64,000 bases of DNA, taken from positions 43,879,521-43,943,520 of the forward strand of contig NC_073745.1 of the NCBI RefSeq assembly GCF_029784135.1. Reading direction: 5' to 3'. Shown here piece by piece: positions 34,881 through 45,584 of this stretch. Below the pieces are notes generated by a model, which worked only from the letters and a program-made list of their open reading frames with translations, did not search any database and had not been told where the DNA came from. The DNA is from Toxorhynchites rutilus septentrionalis (taxonomy: Eukaryota; Arthropoda; Insecta; Diptera; Culicidae). How positions within the stretch are numbered: the first letter of the stretch is position 1; each line of letters starts with the position of its first letter. A program made the position numbers and the translations under genes.

Positions 34881-35215
34881 ATCGAGCAGGTCGAAAAATA
34901 TGGACGGAAGGGGTCTGAAGCTGCAAATAATTTCAGTATTGCACAAAGTGCGGTATCAACACTACTCAAACTAAAGTAAAAATGGAATCGGAATGGAAAA
35001 TTGTATCTAGACCAAAAGCATATAAGGTTGGTCAGAATCGAGAAGCTGGAGCGGTCAATGAATTTTTGTCTTGTCAAGCTGGACAGAATAATTTACCCCT
35101 CTTCTATTCTTCGGGATATGGCTTGAGAATTTGTCCAGAAACTGGGAATTCCTAACTTTAAAGCACAACCAACATGGACGGGAGTGATATTCCGCGAGCA
35201 TAATTAATGTGTCGT
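34881..35215 (+). pseudogene. pogo/Tigger-like transposase remnant (CENP-B-type DNA-binding region)
   Basis: One plus-strand frame, with two stop codons, reads IEQVEKYGRKGSEAANNFSI then AQSAVSTLLK, the psq/CENP-B-like N-terminal helix-turn-helix. It continues with KLERSMNFCLVKLD and then SSILRDMA, a stop, and EFVQKLGIPNFKAQPTW..VIFREHN, which resembles the second Tc5/CENP-B HTH domain (ILR..A..FA..LG..NFKAS.GW...F..RHN). No catalytic domain follows. The family assignment is from motif memory and should be confirmed. Confidence 0.7.
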
Positions 35216-35554
35216 GAGCGATGTCGACGATGTCGATACCGTTCGATTGCTCAATGTCTTTTAATAATTAGTGCAAAAAGGACCAAAACGTGATTTGCTG
35301 TGATCTGATGCCAGACACCGATATACTAGAAAGTGTTGAAAAACCTGAGAAAAACGCTGAAGATAGTAGTTCTATTGAGATGTTAATTCGAACGTTAAAT
35401 CAAACCTGAAGAATATGTCCGGAATATTGAAATGAACTGAAAATGTTCCTGTGAAACTATTCGAACATTTCTTTGTGATTGAACAGTTCCTGCGTGATCG
35501 TTACAATTCAGTTTGAGTAACATACTTAATCAATATTTTCTTTCTTAACCTAGT

Positions 35555-36275
35555 GCCTCGTGCAAGTCGGACTCGATTATATACAAACTCGATTATATAT
35601 GATTCGATTATGTAAAATTTAGGACTCGATTGTATACAGTTTGAAAAAAAAGTTTTTTTTTATAATTCAAATATGAATAATTTCAAGAAAAAAATTAACC
35701 TTTCAGCATTAAGGTGAAATTTAAGTGGCTTTTATAAGTACAGTGGATTAAAAATCGCGATTTTTGAAGATTTTGATTGAATCTTCATCAGGAATTGTTT
35801 ATATCGATATTGCAGCGAAATTAAGAGAGATAGAAGTTGGGCGTCAAAGAACAAATTGTAGAGAGGTTAGAGAGCTTTAATTTAATTGATAGAAACAATC
35901 AAGTTTAGTATGAATTTTTAGGATAAAATTAATAATTACAAATAAAAAAAAACTTTTAAATTTTCCACTTAAAAAATGTTATTTTAATTCACTAATTTAG
36001 ATGTTCCACTACTATATCCTGTACTAAATTTTCTCATCTTTCAAATGAAAGTAACAAAATCGGATTACGTAGCATACTTTTCAATGTAGAGTCAGTTTGA
36101 GCCAACAGAATCCGAAACAAAGAAAAAGTTCTATAAGTCTGTCATCGTTGAAATTCTAACATATGCGTAGAAGGATTTTTTTCGTGAAATATAACCGTCT
36201 ATCACCTCCTGAAAGATTCTGGAAAAAAAATTTTTTTTATATGAGAAAGGTGTTTTTTCACTTTAAGGGAATGAA
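35555..36275 (+). repeat. ACTCGATTATATACA repeat family, copy A
   Basis: The left end carries several ACTCGATTATATACA-like phrases (35568, 35588, 35621). It is followed by about 650 bp that matches the reverse complement of 50285-50960 in order, for example AAGAACAAATTGTAGA, GAAACAATCAA and TGTTCCACTACTATAT. No coding sequence. The right end fades at about 36270. Confidence 0.75.
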
Positions 36276-36374
36276 TCAAAAATTCAAATTAATACAATAA
36301 TTGGGACACTTACCCTAATATATGACAATTTAAGACATAAAAAAAATAGCAAAAAAGGTTCTGTTTCTCGATAC

Positions 36375-36415
36375 CTCCCTAACTCGATGGTCCCTTTGGA
36401 TATCGAGTTAGGGAG
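36375..36415. repeat. Hairpin: CTCCCTAACTCGAT inverted repeat
   Basis: A perfect 14-bp stem (36375-36388 with 36402-36415) and a 13-nt loop. It lies just before the GACGTAGGACTACGTC motif. Confidence 0.75.
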
Positions 36416-36435
36416 AGTTGACTGTATATACATTT

Positions 36436-36451
36436 GACGTAGGACTACGTC
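36436..36451. repeat. Palindromic dispersed motif GACGTAGGACTACGTC
   Basis: Reads as the reverse-orientation version of 22175-22190 and is followed by CTTTC, as is the copy at 47661. Confidence 0.7.
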
Positions 36452-36739
36452 TTTCATTCCTGTACCGGGATGTAAGTTCAAAGTTTCGGAGGCAAGAGAG
36501 TGACGCTGGACTGCAAGGTTTTGAACGATAATACCTCTTCACCGGCTGAATGGAATGGTATAATAATCACATCCGAAAGATAAAATGTCAACGAGTTATA
36601 TGGTTGTCACTTATTGGTCCAAAAAATCGTTTCAATAGCTTAAAAATTGCTTTGAAAGCAAGCTATTGAAGTCATAACAATCTAGCTCATTGATGATGAT
36701 TGGTATCCGCAATGTGTTCCCGAACACGGACGCAAAATC

Positions 36740-37400
36740 TAGGCACCTGGAGAAACCGTCATAGCGGATACATGCAAGCTGTGATTTCTTTTGCTCGCTT
36801 GCATTAGTGTTTGGGAAACCATAGCGGACACATGCAAGGCGTAAGTACTTTCACTCGCATCAGTTTCTGTTCTGCTTTCGCATCGAACAGTCGTGAAAAA
36901 TTGTTTGTGTGGGAATGCGTCCGAGCGAAGAAATATTCGCACCCATTTACGCAATCGACTTGGTGTTCCTGTGATGCAATCCAATAGCATTAGGCGGCGG
37001 TTACACTGGATGCAGAAAAGTGGTCGTACGAATTGTGAGCAATAGTGAAAGTAAACAACCACATTCAGTTGTATTGGTGTGGTAACATTGCTTCCCCCTT
37101 GCTTCGTTCGAATTCGTCAGCTTCTATCAAACAAAATTGTTTGTTTCTCTGCGTACAATAAAATTTTCGTGCGTACTCCGATCCAAAGTATTCTTAGCCT
37201 TAGTTTCTGTTCTGCTTTCGCATGGAACAGTCATAAAAAATCACGATTCACATCACGATAAAAACTAAATGAATTTCATGCAAGGTTATATAGACTTTAT
37301 TTCGTTTTCACCGTGAAATGGCGCCCTCAGTTTCTATTCTGCTCATGGAGTGATCATGAAAAATCTCGTGTTATTCTCACGAAAACAAAAATGAATCACT
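36740..37400. repeat. Short repeated modules
   Basis: A segment with CATAGCGGA.ACATGCAAG occurs at about 36759 and 36821. A module with AGTTTCTGTTCTGCTTTCGC and GAACAGTC.TGAAAAA occurs at about 36864 and 37200, and more diverged at 37327. No protein was recognised. Confidence 0.6.
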
Positions 37401-37677
37401 TATCAAACATCTTCAGTTGCTTTTACAAGGCCACTCAAATTTCATTGGTTCGTTTCGGGACCACCAACAAGTTCGAAAGAGTTGAATTTTATGTTAGTAA
37501 AAATTCCATACTTATACTCATCCACCTACACACTAAAAAGAAAAGCAACCTTTCAAAATACTCATTCATTCATTAATTAAGAATTGGTTCGGATGCAATT
37601 TCAAATAAATGATTACCGATCCAACGGCAGTCCTACGACTACCTTGCGGTTATATCACAGATATAATCCACTTCTTG

Positions 37678-37895
37678 TTTTTTCACAACCCCATCAATAT
37701 GGGTGTCAAATGAAAGGGCTTGACTAGTAGAACACAGTTATTTATGAAAATCCAAATCCAAAATGGCCGCCACCACAAAATGGCGCCATATATATTTATA
37801 CCACAACTCCATCAATATAGGTATCAAATGAAAGGACTTGACTAGCAGAACACAGTTATTCATGAAAAATCCAAATCCAAGATAGCAGCAGTTCC
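37678..37895 (+). repeat. ~120-bp repeat, two direct copies
   Basis: Each unit contains CCATCAATAT, ATCAAATGAAAGG, CTTGACTAG.AGAACACAG and AAATCCAAATCCAA; the first also contains GGCCGCCACCACAAAATGGC. Reverse-oriented copies lie at 38142-38275 and 38745-38900. Confidence 0.75.
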
Positions 37896-38064
37896 CAAAT
37901 AAACAATTACTTTTTAATGGTTTCATTCAGCTTGCCCTATTTGTATGTATGATTGAATGTTTGTAGGGTTGTCCCAGATCAATTGAAATTTGACCCCGTT
38001 CCTGATCATCGATTGATCTGAAATTTGGAACATACTAAAATACGTGCAAAAAAACGAATAAAAT

Positions 38065-38140
38065 TTTTTTTTGACTCGATTATATACAGGATTCGATTTT
38101 ATACGGTGAAAAGAAATCAGAAACTATATATAATCGGCTC
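38065..38140 (+). repeat. ACTCGATTATATACA family, terminal fragment
   Basis: GACTCGATTATATACAGGATTCGATTTTATACGGTGAAAAGAAATCAG matches the complement of 50165-50215 in outline (quoted here only as short phrases GACTCGATTATATACAGG and GAAAAGAAATCAG). Only the terminus is present. Confidence 0.6.
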
Positions 38141-38141
38141 C

Positions 38142-38285
38142 GCGCTGTATATGGCGCCATTTTGTGGTGGCGGCCATTCCGGTTTTTTATTTTTCATAAA
38201 TAACTGTGTTCTACTAGCCAATCTTCTTCATTTGATATCCATATTGATGGGGTTCTGAGAAAATATGTAATCCTCCATTTAGTAG
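38142..38285 (-). repeat. ~120-bp repeat, inverted copy
   Basis: Contains GCCATTTTGTGGTGGCGGCC, TAACTGTGTTCTACTAG and CCATATTGATGGGGTT, complementary to the units at 37678-37895. Confidence 0.75.
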
Positions 38286-38744
38286 CGTTAGGACCTCTGG
38301 AACTTACACGGGATCAGCGGGAGCATTCGTGATGTGCTAGGCGACGACCCTTCACGAACTACTGCACTGCTCTGTTTTTTGAAAGAGTTTTTTTTTTTAA
38401 ATTCAAACAAAAACTTGTGATCAAATCGAAGATTCTTGTTCCTTCCCCTTCGCGATAAGGGGAACAAGAACAGTCGGCATCTTCGAGTGGCGCGGATTCC
38501 CCACCTGTGGCCTGGGGCCATGGTAAGCGGACATCCTCGTCAAACGACCAGAGAAAAAAAAGCTCAAATGCGTGGAACTTCTTGTGACGAAATCTGTTTT
38601 TTGTTTATTGTTTTATTTTTAATTGCTTGTGCGTATGTGCATGTGAAACGAATTATAGTAAGCGCACATCGCGGCATGGTTTTGCTGAGACGAACCAGCC
38701 CAGGAGGCTAAAAGTCTCAAAAAATAAAGAATAAAAATAATCTA
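38286..38744. other. Gene-free segment with hairpin at 38429-38472
   Basis: TTCTTGTTCC and AAGGGGAACAAGAAC can pair around a short loop containing CCCCTTCGCGATAAGGGG. No tRNA-like fold or coding motif was recognised. Confidence 0.45.
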
Positions 38745-38900
38745 TTTAGTAGCGGCCGTCAACTTGGATTTTCATTTTCCATAAATTACTTTGTTCTACT
38801 GGTCAAGCCCTTTCATTCGATACCCATATTGATGGGGTTTTGAGAAAATATGTACATAATCCGCCATTTTATAGCGGCCGCCATCTTGTATTTTCAAAAT
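38745..38900 (-). repeat. ~120-bp repeat, further inverted copy and partial unit
   Basis: TACTTTGTTCTACTGGTCAAG, CATTCGATACCCATATTGAT and CCGCCATTTTATAGCGGCCG continue the same family. A second partial unit begins at about 38870 (GCGGCCGCCATCTTGTATTT). Confidence 0.72.
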
Positions 38901-39028
38901 CATGGAATACGCAGTTTTATAATGACACCAGAGATAAAGACGTGTTCCACATTTCAGTGTTTGATTTCAATATCGGTCAACAACATGGAACAAGATGGAT
39001 TTCTATTAATGTGGTACAGCGCTGCAGA

Positions 39029-39498
39029 CAAAGTTACAAAGTTACAAAGTTACAAAGTTACAAAGTTACAAAGTTACAAAGTTACAAAGTTACAAAGTTA
39101 CAAAGTTACAAAGTTACAAAGTTACAAAGTTACAAAGTTACAAAGTTACAAAGTTACAAAGTTACAAAGTTACAAAGTTACAAAGTTACAAAGTTACAAA
39201 GTTACAAAGTTACAAAGTTACAAAGTTACAAAGTTACAAAGTTACAAAGTTACAAAGTTACAAAGTTACAAAGTTACAAAGTTACAAAGTTACAAAGTTA
39301 CAAAGTTACAAAGTTACAAAGTTACAAAGTTACAAAGTTACAAAGTTACAAAGTTACAAAGTTACAAAGTTACAAAGTTACAAAGTTACAAAGTTACAAA
39401 GTTACAAAGTTACAAAGTTACAAAGTTACAAAGTTACAAAGTTACAAAGTTACAAAGTTACAAAGTTACAAAGTTACAAAGTTACAAAGTTACAAAGT
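39029..39498. repeat. Perfect octanucleotide array (CAAAGTTA)n, 58.75 copies
   Basis: 470 bp of uninterrupted CAAAGTTA with no mismatch visible. Because 8 is not a multiple of 3, every plus-strand frame translates as the same cycling octapeptide YKVTKLQS. That creates two long overlapping open frames (38840-39529 and 38850-39539), which I regard as artefacts. The first variant unit is at 39499 (CA instead of TA). Confidence 0.97.
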
Positions 39499-39658
39499 CA
39501 CAAACATACAAACGGGTCAAGCTAGATAAAACCGTTTAATAAATAAGTGCAAATCATAATCATTTTACGTTGACCGAAAGAAAATTCATTTTTTTATGAT
39601 TCGATTATCCGGAGTGAAAAAAAAAAATCTATACTCCGGATAACCGAGTGCAACCTGT

Positions 39659-39715
39659 ACTAATAAAATTGACGCAAGAAAAGCCAAAAGCAACACTGGA
39701 ACGTTAGTGCCATCC
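39659..39715 (+). mobile_element. SINE 3' end fragment, opposite orientation
   Basis: GACGCAAG, then GGAACGTTAGTGCCATCCAAG and an AGAAGAAGA tail, is the inverse of the 3' part of the SINE at 39955-40205, with an internal deletion. Confidence 0.6.
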
Positions 39716-39954
39716 AAGAAGAAGAAGATATGATGATATGATGAATGTTGATGCAATATTCCTTGCTACAAATGCTCCAGGACACAGTGCTTTCAAACGA
39801 GATGAACGTCAGATGACTCCTCTTTTCCGGGAGTTAGCAGGGTTCTTAATGATCATTGCCAACAGATGTAAGCATTACTTTTCTCTGTTTGAAATTCCAT
39901 GAATTTGTCGAAAGTTCTTCTAGGATTGGTCAGGATTTGTCAAACATTTCTCTT

Positions 39955-40205
39955 ATTTCTCAAATGGCACTAACGTTCCTAAAGGAACTTCGCCGTCCCA
40001 ACGTAGTATTACTTGCGTCATTTTCATTAGTACTTAGTTGAGATTTCTATGCCAAATAACACGCCTTGGATGCATTCTGGGTGGCAAGCTCTAGAATACG
40101 CGTGACCACAGTACAAGTCGGAAGAAATTTCTTCGACGAAAAATTCCTCCTGGAACTCCCGGAATGTTTGGTGTGACGATAACCACTCGGCCACGGTAGG
40201 ACAAA
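39955..40205 (-). mobile_element. tRNA-derived SINE
   Basis: On the minus strand the 5' head starts near 40200 with CGTGGCCGAGTGGTTATCGT, a good Pol III A box (TGGCNNAGTGG). A degenerate B-box region follows at about 40152-40162, then a body ending GGAACGTTAGTGCCAT near 39963. The head resembles a Ser/Leu-type tRNA. A SINE of this kind is transcribed by RNA polymerase III and copied by a partner LINE's enzymes. 3' ends of the same family recur at 39690 and 46863. Confidence 0.75.
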
Positions 40206-40818
40206 TTTTCAAACATGTTCCATCTATTTCGCATCACTAGTGGTTCTCAAGGAACACCAAGGGTGCTCATTAGAGTACCAATGGATGTATGGGAAAAAGT
40301 GACATTTTTCAAAGCGAACTTGATTAAAAATGTTGATTCCCATGAAAAAACAAGTGTCGCACAGCGGTCAAAGTTTGAATTTTTCAAAATCCGAAAAATC
40401 ACCCATGGGGGGAGTAAAGTAAGGGTTTTCGAAAAAAAATAATTTAATGCCAAATGTCTACAAATTGCCTAAAACGTCAAGTTCTATTGTCATCTCGAAA
40501 AAAAAAATGTCAAAAATCGACACTCTGTGAATTTTTTTCGGAATACGAGGCAAAACGTATGGTTTTGGGTGCCAATCAAAATAATTATTTCGATTTTTCA
40601 TTCGGAACTTGCTAATGAAGGTATGGAAAAAAATAATCATCGAATTTAAAGAACCGACCATGTACATTTTGTTTGTTGGCCTAAAAAATAGCCTGTGCAA
40701 AATTTCAGCTCAATCGAATATGATTTAGGGGTGCCTCAAAGCACTTAAAGTTTTGATTTCTATTTTTAGTTAGATTCTGATAGTTTCATGAGAGTCATTC
40801 TTCAAACATAAGTTAATT
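40206..40818. other. AT-rich noncoding segment
   Basis: No coding motif; several A runs. It may be a dispersed repeat, but it has no second copy in this window. Confidence 0.4.
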
Positions 40819-40913
40819 TCTAATTACCTTTGATTGTCTCTTTGTTCTTTCATTACGTAAAATTTAGTAATTACCTTTGATTGTCTCTTATCTCTCTCAT
40901 TACGTAAAAAAAT
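40818..40913. repeat. ~48-bp tandem duplication
   Basis: TAATTACCTTTGATTGTCTC followed by CTCATTACGTAAAA-type sequence occurs twice, beginning at about 40820 and 40868. Confidence 0.8.
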
Positions 40914-43900
40914 CAATACGCATATCATACAAAAACCTGGGATGGTTTCGTCTCTTACTGATAATCGGGCTTCAAGTAATATTTTGTACAAATGAAAGAA
41001 ATGATAAAATCCGTTTTTCCCAACTTTACTACCCTAGGAGTAACCCTAGCTAAACCACTCAGCAACTACTCAAACGTTACAGTCAGTGTCAGCGAAAAGT
41101 TCACGCTGACAGAGGTGAACAGTGTTCGTTGTTCCAAATCGATCCGCAGCGCACGCCTCGATCCGTTGGAGGCCAATTGCTATTGCTGAGGCTGCCAGAA
41201 TGAGTGTTCTTTTTTTTTTGCTTGCCGAGGTCGAGCCGAGAGAACTAAGATCCAACTGTTTAGTTTTAATTGATTTACACAACACTCGGATCAGTTGTGG
41301 CGCACAGAGGGTTAGACTCTCCTCGCGGCCTGGAACAACCGGGCGCAAACAAGAGAGGGTGTGTTCTGTTAGTACCCATGAAATGACTTTCCCTACCGCA
41401 GCACCCCGGCTCCTGCTGACTTCTCCGCCAGTCTTGGTGAGTAGGAAAATACTGACTCTAATTAATGGCCAAGCCACTTGAGCGTTCGCGGAACCTGTAG
41501 TTCCCTGGTAGTTTCATCGAACGAGTCAAAGCACGTGAGATCATTGATCAGAGCGTGTGGGAGCGGGAGTTGGGCCCGGAAGGGTGGAGTGTTATTCTGA
41601 AGCCCCTCTCGAGAGCCTCGCTGTCTAGCAAATATACTTTAATCAAGGAGACTCGAAAGCCCTTCACGGGGTGAGAACAACAAGTTAGCACACATTTCTC
41701 TAAAAGGAAACCTGCTCTCAACACAAACGGGGACGGGGATGGATGGCTACTTGCTCGGGGGCACCGCTGCTGCTGCCGCGATGGTAGCGCTGAGAAACAC
41801 GCGAAGATTAATGTAAATCGTGACCTATTGCTTGGCTTCCAACATGTCACGATGCGAGCGGGGTATGATGGTAGGTTTATCTTTCCAGAAACCTATATTA
41901 AAGATATTAGTTTGATACATGAATTTCTATCGATGAAATGGGAACTTGAATGTTTCATGCTATTTTTCTCAGTTCACCACAACTATACCACACCGATGAG
42001 AATAAGCAAACAAATCCATGTTAATTGTGAAATTTATTGCTTATTGCTTCAAACTTCCGATACCCTCAGGACGACCGCAAGAGCCAAAGTTGCACTTTTC
42101 TGTTCGAGATGACGAGAGAAAAAAAAATAAAGACGAAAAAGAAAACATCACAACACGAAAAGGGCACATTCGGAGTATAAATAAATCGTGTGCAAAGTAG
42201 CAAGATCTTTCTTGCCCCATCCCGGGGGACTGATGGATGGCGGAGTGGTTCGGGCAATGGAAAGAAATATTGCAACTACCGAACGATGCAATAGTACGCG
42301 GATTGCTAAACGAGCCTCGCGAGCTTCGGATAAATTATCGGATGCATGGGATGGGCGAACTTGCATCCGAGAGGAAGAACACGATGCTGCGGCAACTAGC
42401 TGTGCAGCCTCTGCGCAGGAATTATGCCAGGGTTTAAATGTTAATTCAAAGGATTATCTTTGGAGAAGTGCGTAAGATCACATCAAATATTTGAGGAGAT
42501 GCAAGCAGATCAGAGCGATTCCAAGGAGAACTAAAAATGTGTTCAGATGCTATCACCCACTTCAACCCTGCGGACTATTTTCGAAATCTACCTGCAGCGG
42601 CAGCAAAGGCCCCAACCTCTGCTCTTTTTGTGGTATCGAATGGAATAATGAAGAAAACAACTTCCAATGATATATTAATGTTTGGTGCACTCATGTTACC
42701 GGCATTAATAATGGGGCCGTGTGTACTAGAGCTGGGTTCGGAGAAAGAGCGCTCGAAGAGCTCGAATGCTATCCATTGCTAGATGGGATCCTCTGGCAAC
42801 AGCACTCGGTACACACAATCGAACATTATAATTGCGCCGGTCGATGTGGAAAGCTGAAAAAAGGCTGCTGCTGCCTGCCTCGTATGTATGATGCCAACGC
42901 CAACGAATTGGATTGATCGGAACTTGAGAACTCGTACTCGTCCGGGGCTAAGAATAGAACGTTCGAGTGCCGCGGCCAAGCGAACAAAGATTTCCGAGAA
43001 CGGATAGAGCGATTCTGTTGAACCCGCAAAAAAAACATTCGAAAGTGCATTGTATACTTTCTTTTCGGGGAGTTTCAGCATTCGAGTCACGGGCTGTTCT
43101 CTGGACCGTAGCATCTGTGTACCTACTAGGTTACCTGAAAGGGTTTTTTTTTTGCTTTCTTTCCTTGTTCGATGTATTTTTGTCGATATTGGATTTGAAT
43201 AAGAGGAGGCTGCAAACCATATCGTCGTGGCGAGTGGTGTAGATTTTCATCCCACTGATATATTTTTTCCAGTACCGTAAGGCTTCATCACACGTACGAA
43301 ACAGTTGAATGAAATGCAATTTCCCGTGAAAGTAGGGAGAACCGGGTCAGACTGTTTCCAACGAAATGAAATGGGTGTTGGTTTTATTGAAAAGACCGTA
43401 CAAATGAATGAATAAATGGCCATGGGTTTCCGGAATAGGAATGGCTGCGAAGCAATTAGGAATTCAATAGAAATCTAAATATATTCATTAGAGTACCAAA
43501 CGGAGTATCATCAGTAGTTGTACTATTGATTAAAATGCTGGCGAGCAGATCGCTGTCGTACCCACTGGAATTTTAAAAAAGGAATTTGTTGAAACACAAC
43601 AGCTAGTCTTGAAACTTGAACATTATCAAGACTTTTTTTAAAGTCTTAGATTTTCTTATTTAAATTCGAACCAGATGGTTACTAGTTAGCTTAAACACAG
43701 ATATAAAAATTTAGAGTATACGCAATAGTAAAATTGTGTTCTATTAATATTCATTTATATTTACATATTAACGGGCCATAGCTAAAATTCTGCACTGATC
43801 ACAATAAACAAACGTTTCGTTATTAATTTTTTCATTTTTGTTTTCAAAGACTAGTATTATGCAGTTCGTCGATTGATTGCATCATCTTCTTAACGCCTTT

Positions 43901-43984
43901 TCTCTCTCAGTTTATAAATTCAATCAGTGCGTAAAAGGTTTCGAAGTAACAACGCCTCCGCGATCGTATTAATTATTCTTTGTT
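40914..43984. other. Repeat-poor stretch, no gene called
   Basis: This is the longest stretch in the window without a recognisable mobile element, and it is relatively GC-rich between 41050 and 43100. Open frames up to 135 codons occur on both strands (for example 41122-41481 plus, 41070-41477 minus), but their mutual overlap and lack of domains argue against coding. A strong 5' splice-donor-like GTGAGTAGG at 41435 follows a short open frame that starts at 41385. It is a weak candidate for an exon or a conserved noncoding region. Confidence 0.4.
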
Positions 43985-43988
43985 AATG

Positions 43989-44060
43989 ACCAGGGTTGCC
44001 AACTACAATTTTAAAAAATCTGGAGAAATGAAAATAAAAATCAGGATGAATCAGAATAAC
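43989..44060. repeat. Repeat end with CAGGGTTGCCAAC
   Basis: CAGGGTTGCCAAC and the following CTGGAGAAAT..ATCAGGAT resemble the inverted text at 46520-46620 (complement CAGAGATGCCAACCTGCC then TCAGGATTTCCCAGA). The two could be ends of one disrupted repeat or two independent copies. Confidence 0.5.
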
Positions 44061-44063
44061 TCA

Positions 44064-44095
44064 CATTGGGTTGTCCGAAAAGTTAATGTCGATTT
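44064..44095 (+). mobile_element. Probable mariner terminal-repeat remnant
   Basis: ATTGGGTTGTCCGAAAAGTT resembles terminal inverted repeats of insect mariner elements. No transposase follows; LINE sequence begins within about 30 bp. It could be a solo end left by deletion. Confidence 0.45.
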
Positions 44096-44104
44096 TTGGG
44101 ACAA

Positions 44105-45580
44105 CAAAAACATCACAGTCGAGAGAATATTATCATCAAAGCTCTACGAGAACTGCTAAAACGCACGGACTCTATGGATACGCGCTTAGGAAATTACGGC
44201 GATAATCTTCGCATTATTAACAAGACGCTCTACGGTACACAGCAGCAACATAAACAAACCAACCAATCATTGGATAAATCTACATTTCTCCAAAGCATTG
44301 ATCAACTCAATCTTAATGACACTATTGATCCTGCGATGAGTCATCTTTCTTCGAAGTGTTAGACGAAATAAATAGCTCTGTGCAATTGAGAATGGTGCGA
44401 AAATCGACACTGTTTACACTGACCTGAAGGCTGCCTTTGACCGTGTGGATCATCAATTGCTGATTGCTAAGCTGAAGCGATTAGGTGCTTGTTCACACTT
44501 CAGTGGATGGCTGAGTTCCTACTTAGTCAACAGGCCACTCACCGTGAAGCTCGGATCATCGGATCATCCTATACATTTACGAATTGTTCTGGAGTTCCAC
44601 AAGGAAGCAACCTGGGACCGTTATTGTTTTCGATATTTTTCAATGATGTGTGCTTGCTCATCCCACCAGGTTGTCGAATTCTGTATGCGGATGATCTCAA
44701 GCTCTACTTAACAGTTAGATCCACCGAGGATTGTAAGGAACTGCATCGACTTATTAATCAATTTGAAAGCTGGTGTTGTTGTAATCGTCTGACCATCAGC
44801 GTCCAGAAATGTTTTGTCATCACCTTCACACGAAAAAAAACTCCAATTCACTGGGTTTACGACATTGATGGATGCCAGATCGAGAGAGCCAGCGTCGTAA
44901 AGGACCTTGGAGTTCATCTCGATTCACAGCTCACATTCAGAGATCATTACTCTAACATAATTAATAAGGCGAACAGGAACTTAGGTTTCATAATGAGAGC
45001 TGCAAACAACTTTCGAGATCCTTACTGTCTCCGATCGCTTTACTACGCCCTTGTTCGATCTGTCCTGGAGTCGGCTTCAGTGGTATGGAGTCCATATGCG
45101 CACGTGTGGATAAAAAGAATTGAAGCTGTTCAATCTCGATTCATTAAATTTGCATTGAGATTTCTACCATGGACTAACTCGGCTGACCTCCCACCGTATA
45201 AGGACCGTTGCCGTCTGCTTGGGATAGAAACTCTGCATCAAAGACGTAGCTCGGCAAAAGCTTTATTTGTCGCCAAAGTACTACTGGGACATACGGACTC
45301 CTCCACGATCAAGGGAATTTCTGCGACTAGAATTCAGACGAACCGAGTACGGAAGAAATGAACCGATTGTATCGATGTGTCGTGAATTTAATTATGTGTT
45401 TCATTTGTTTGATTTCTGTTGTTCCGTGGATGAATTTAAGTACCGTTTGAAACGTTTCAACTTGACAACTTGATGTTTTATGTTTTCGACTATTTATTTA
45501 CATTTAATTATAATTTCATATTCATGTAGACTGTAAGTCAGATGGATCAAATAAAATAATAATAATTATAATAATAATCA
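44105..45580 (+). mobile_element. LINE fragment: ORF1-like piece fused to RT C-terminal half
   Basis: 44105-44362 encodes a possible ORF1-type segment (ALRELLKRTDSMDTRLGNYG..SIDQLNLNDTIDPAMS). At about 44400 it switches to RT (VYTDLKAAFDRVDHQLLIAKL). The endonuclease and the start of RT are missing, so this is an internally deleted copy. RT continues at 44489-45361 with SGVPQGSNLGPLLF and an intact YADDLKLY, then a C-terminal region (LVRSVLESASVVWSPY, FALRFLPWTNSADLPPYKDRC). After a frameshift the last piece is 45267-45473 (FRRTEYGRNEPIVSMCREFN..). The tail is TAA-type repeats near 45560. It has the same architecture as the 5.2-9.3 kb LINE but is a distinct family. Confidence 0.87.
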
Positions 45581-45584
45581 TTTT

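Noticed and set aside
38429..38472. tRNA or structured RNA at a GTTCC..GGAAC hairpin
   Set aside because: Only one stem is apparent, with no cloverleaf and no Pol III boxes.
38840..39539. Two overlapping 229-aa open frames with a YKVTKLQS repeat
   Set aside because: They are the unavoidable translation of an uninterrupted 8-bp repeat that has no stop in the plus frames. The non-repeat leader shows no domain.
41070..41481. Overlapping 119-aa and 135-aa frames on opposite strands
   Set aside because: Both are open because the region is GC-richer. Neither resembles a known protein and they exclude each other. Retained only as a weak exon or promoter suggestion.
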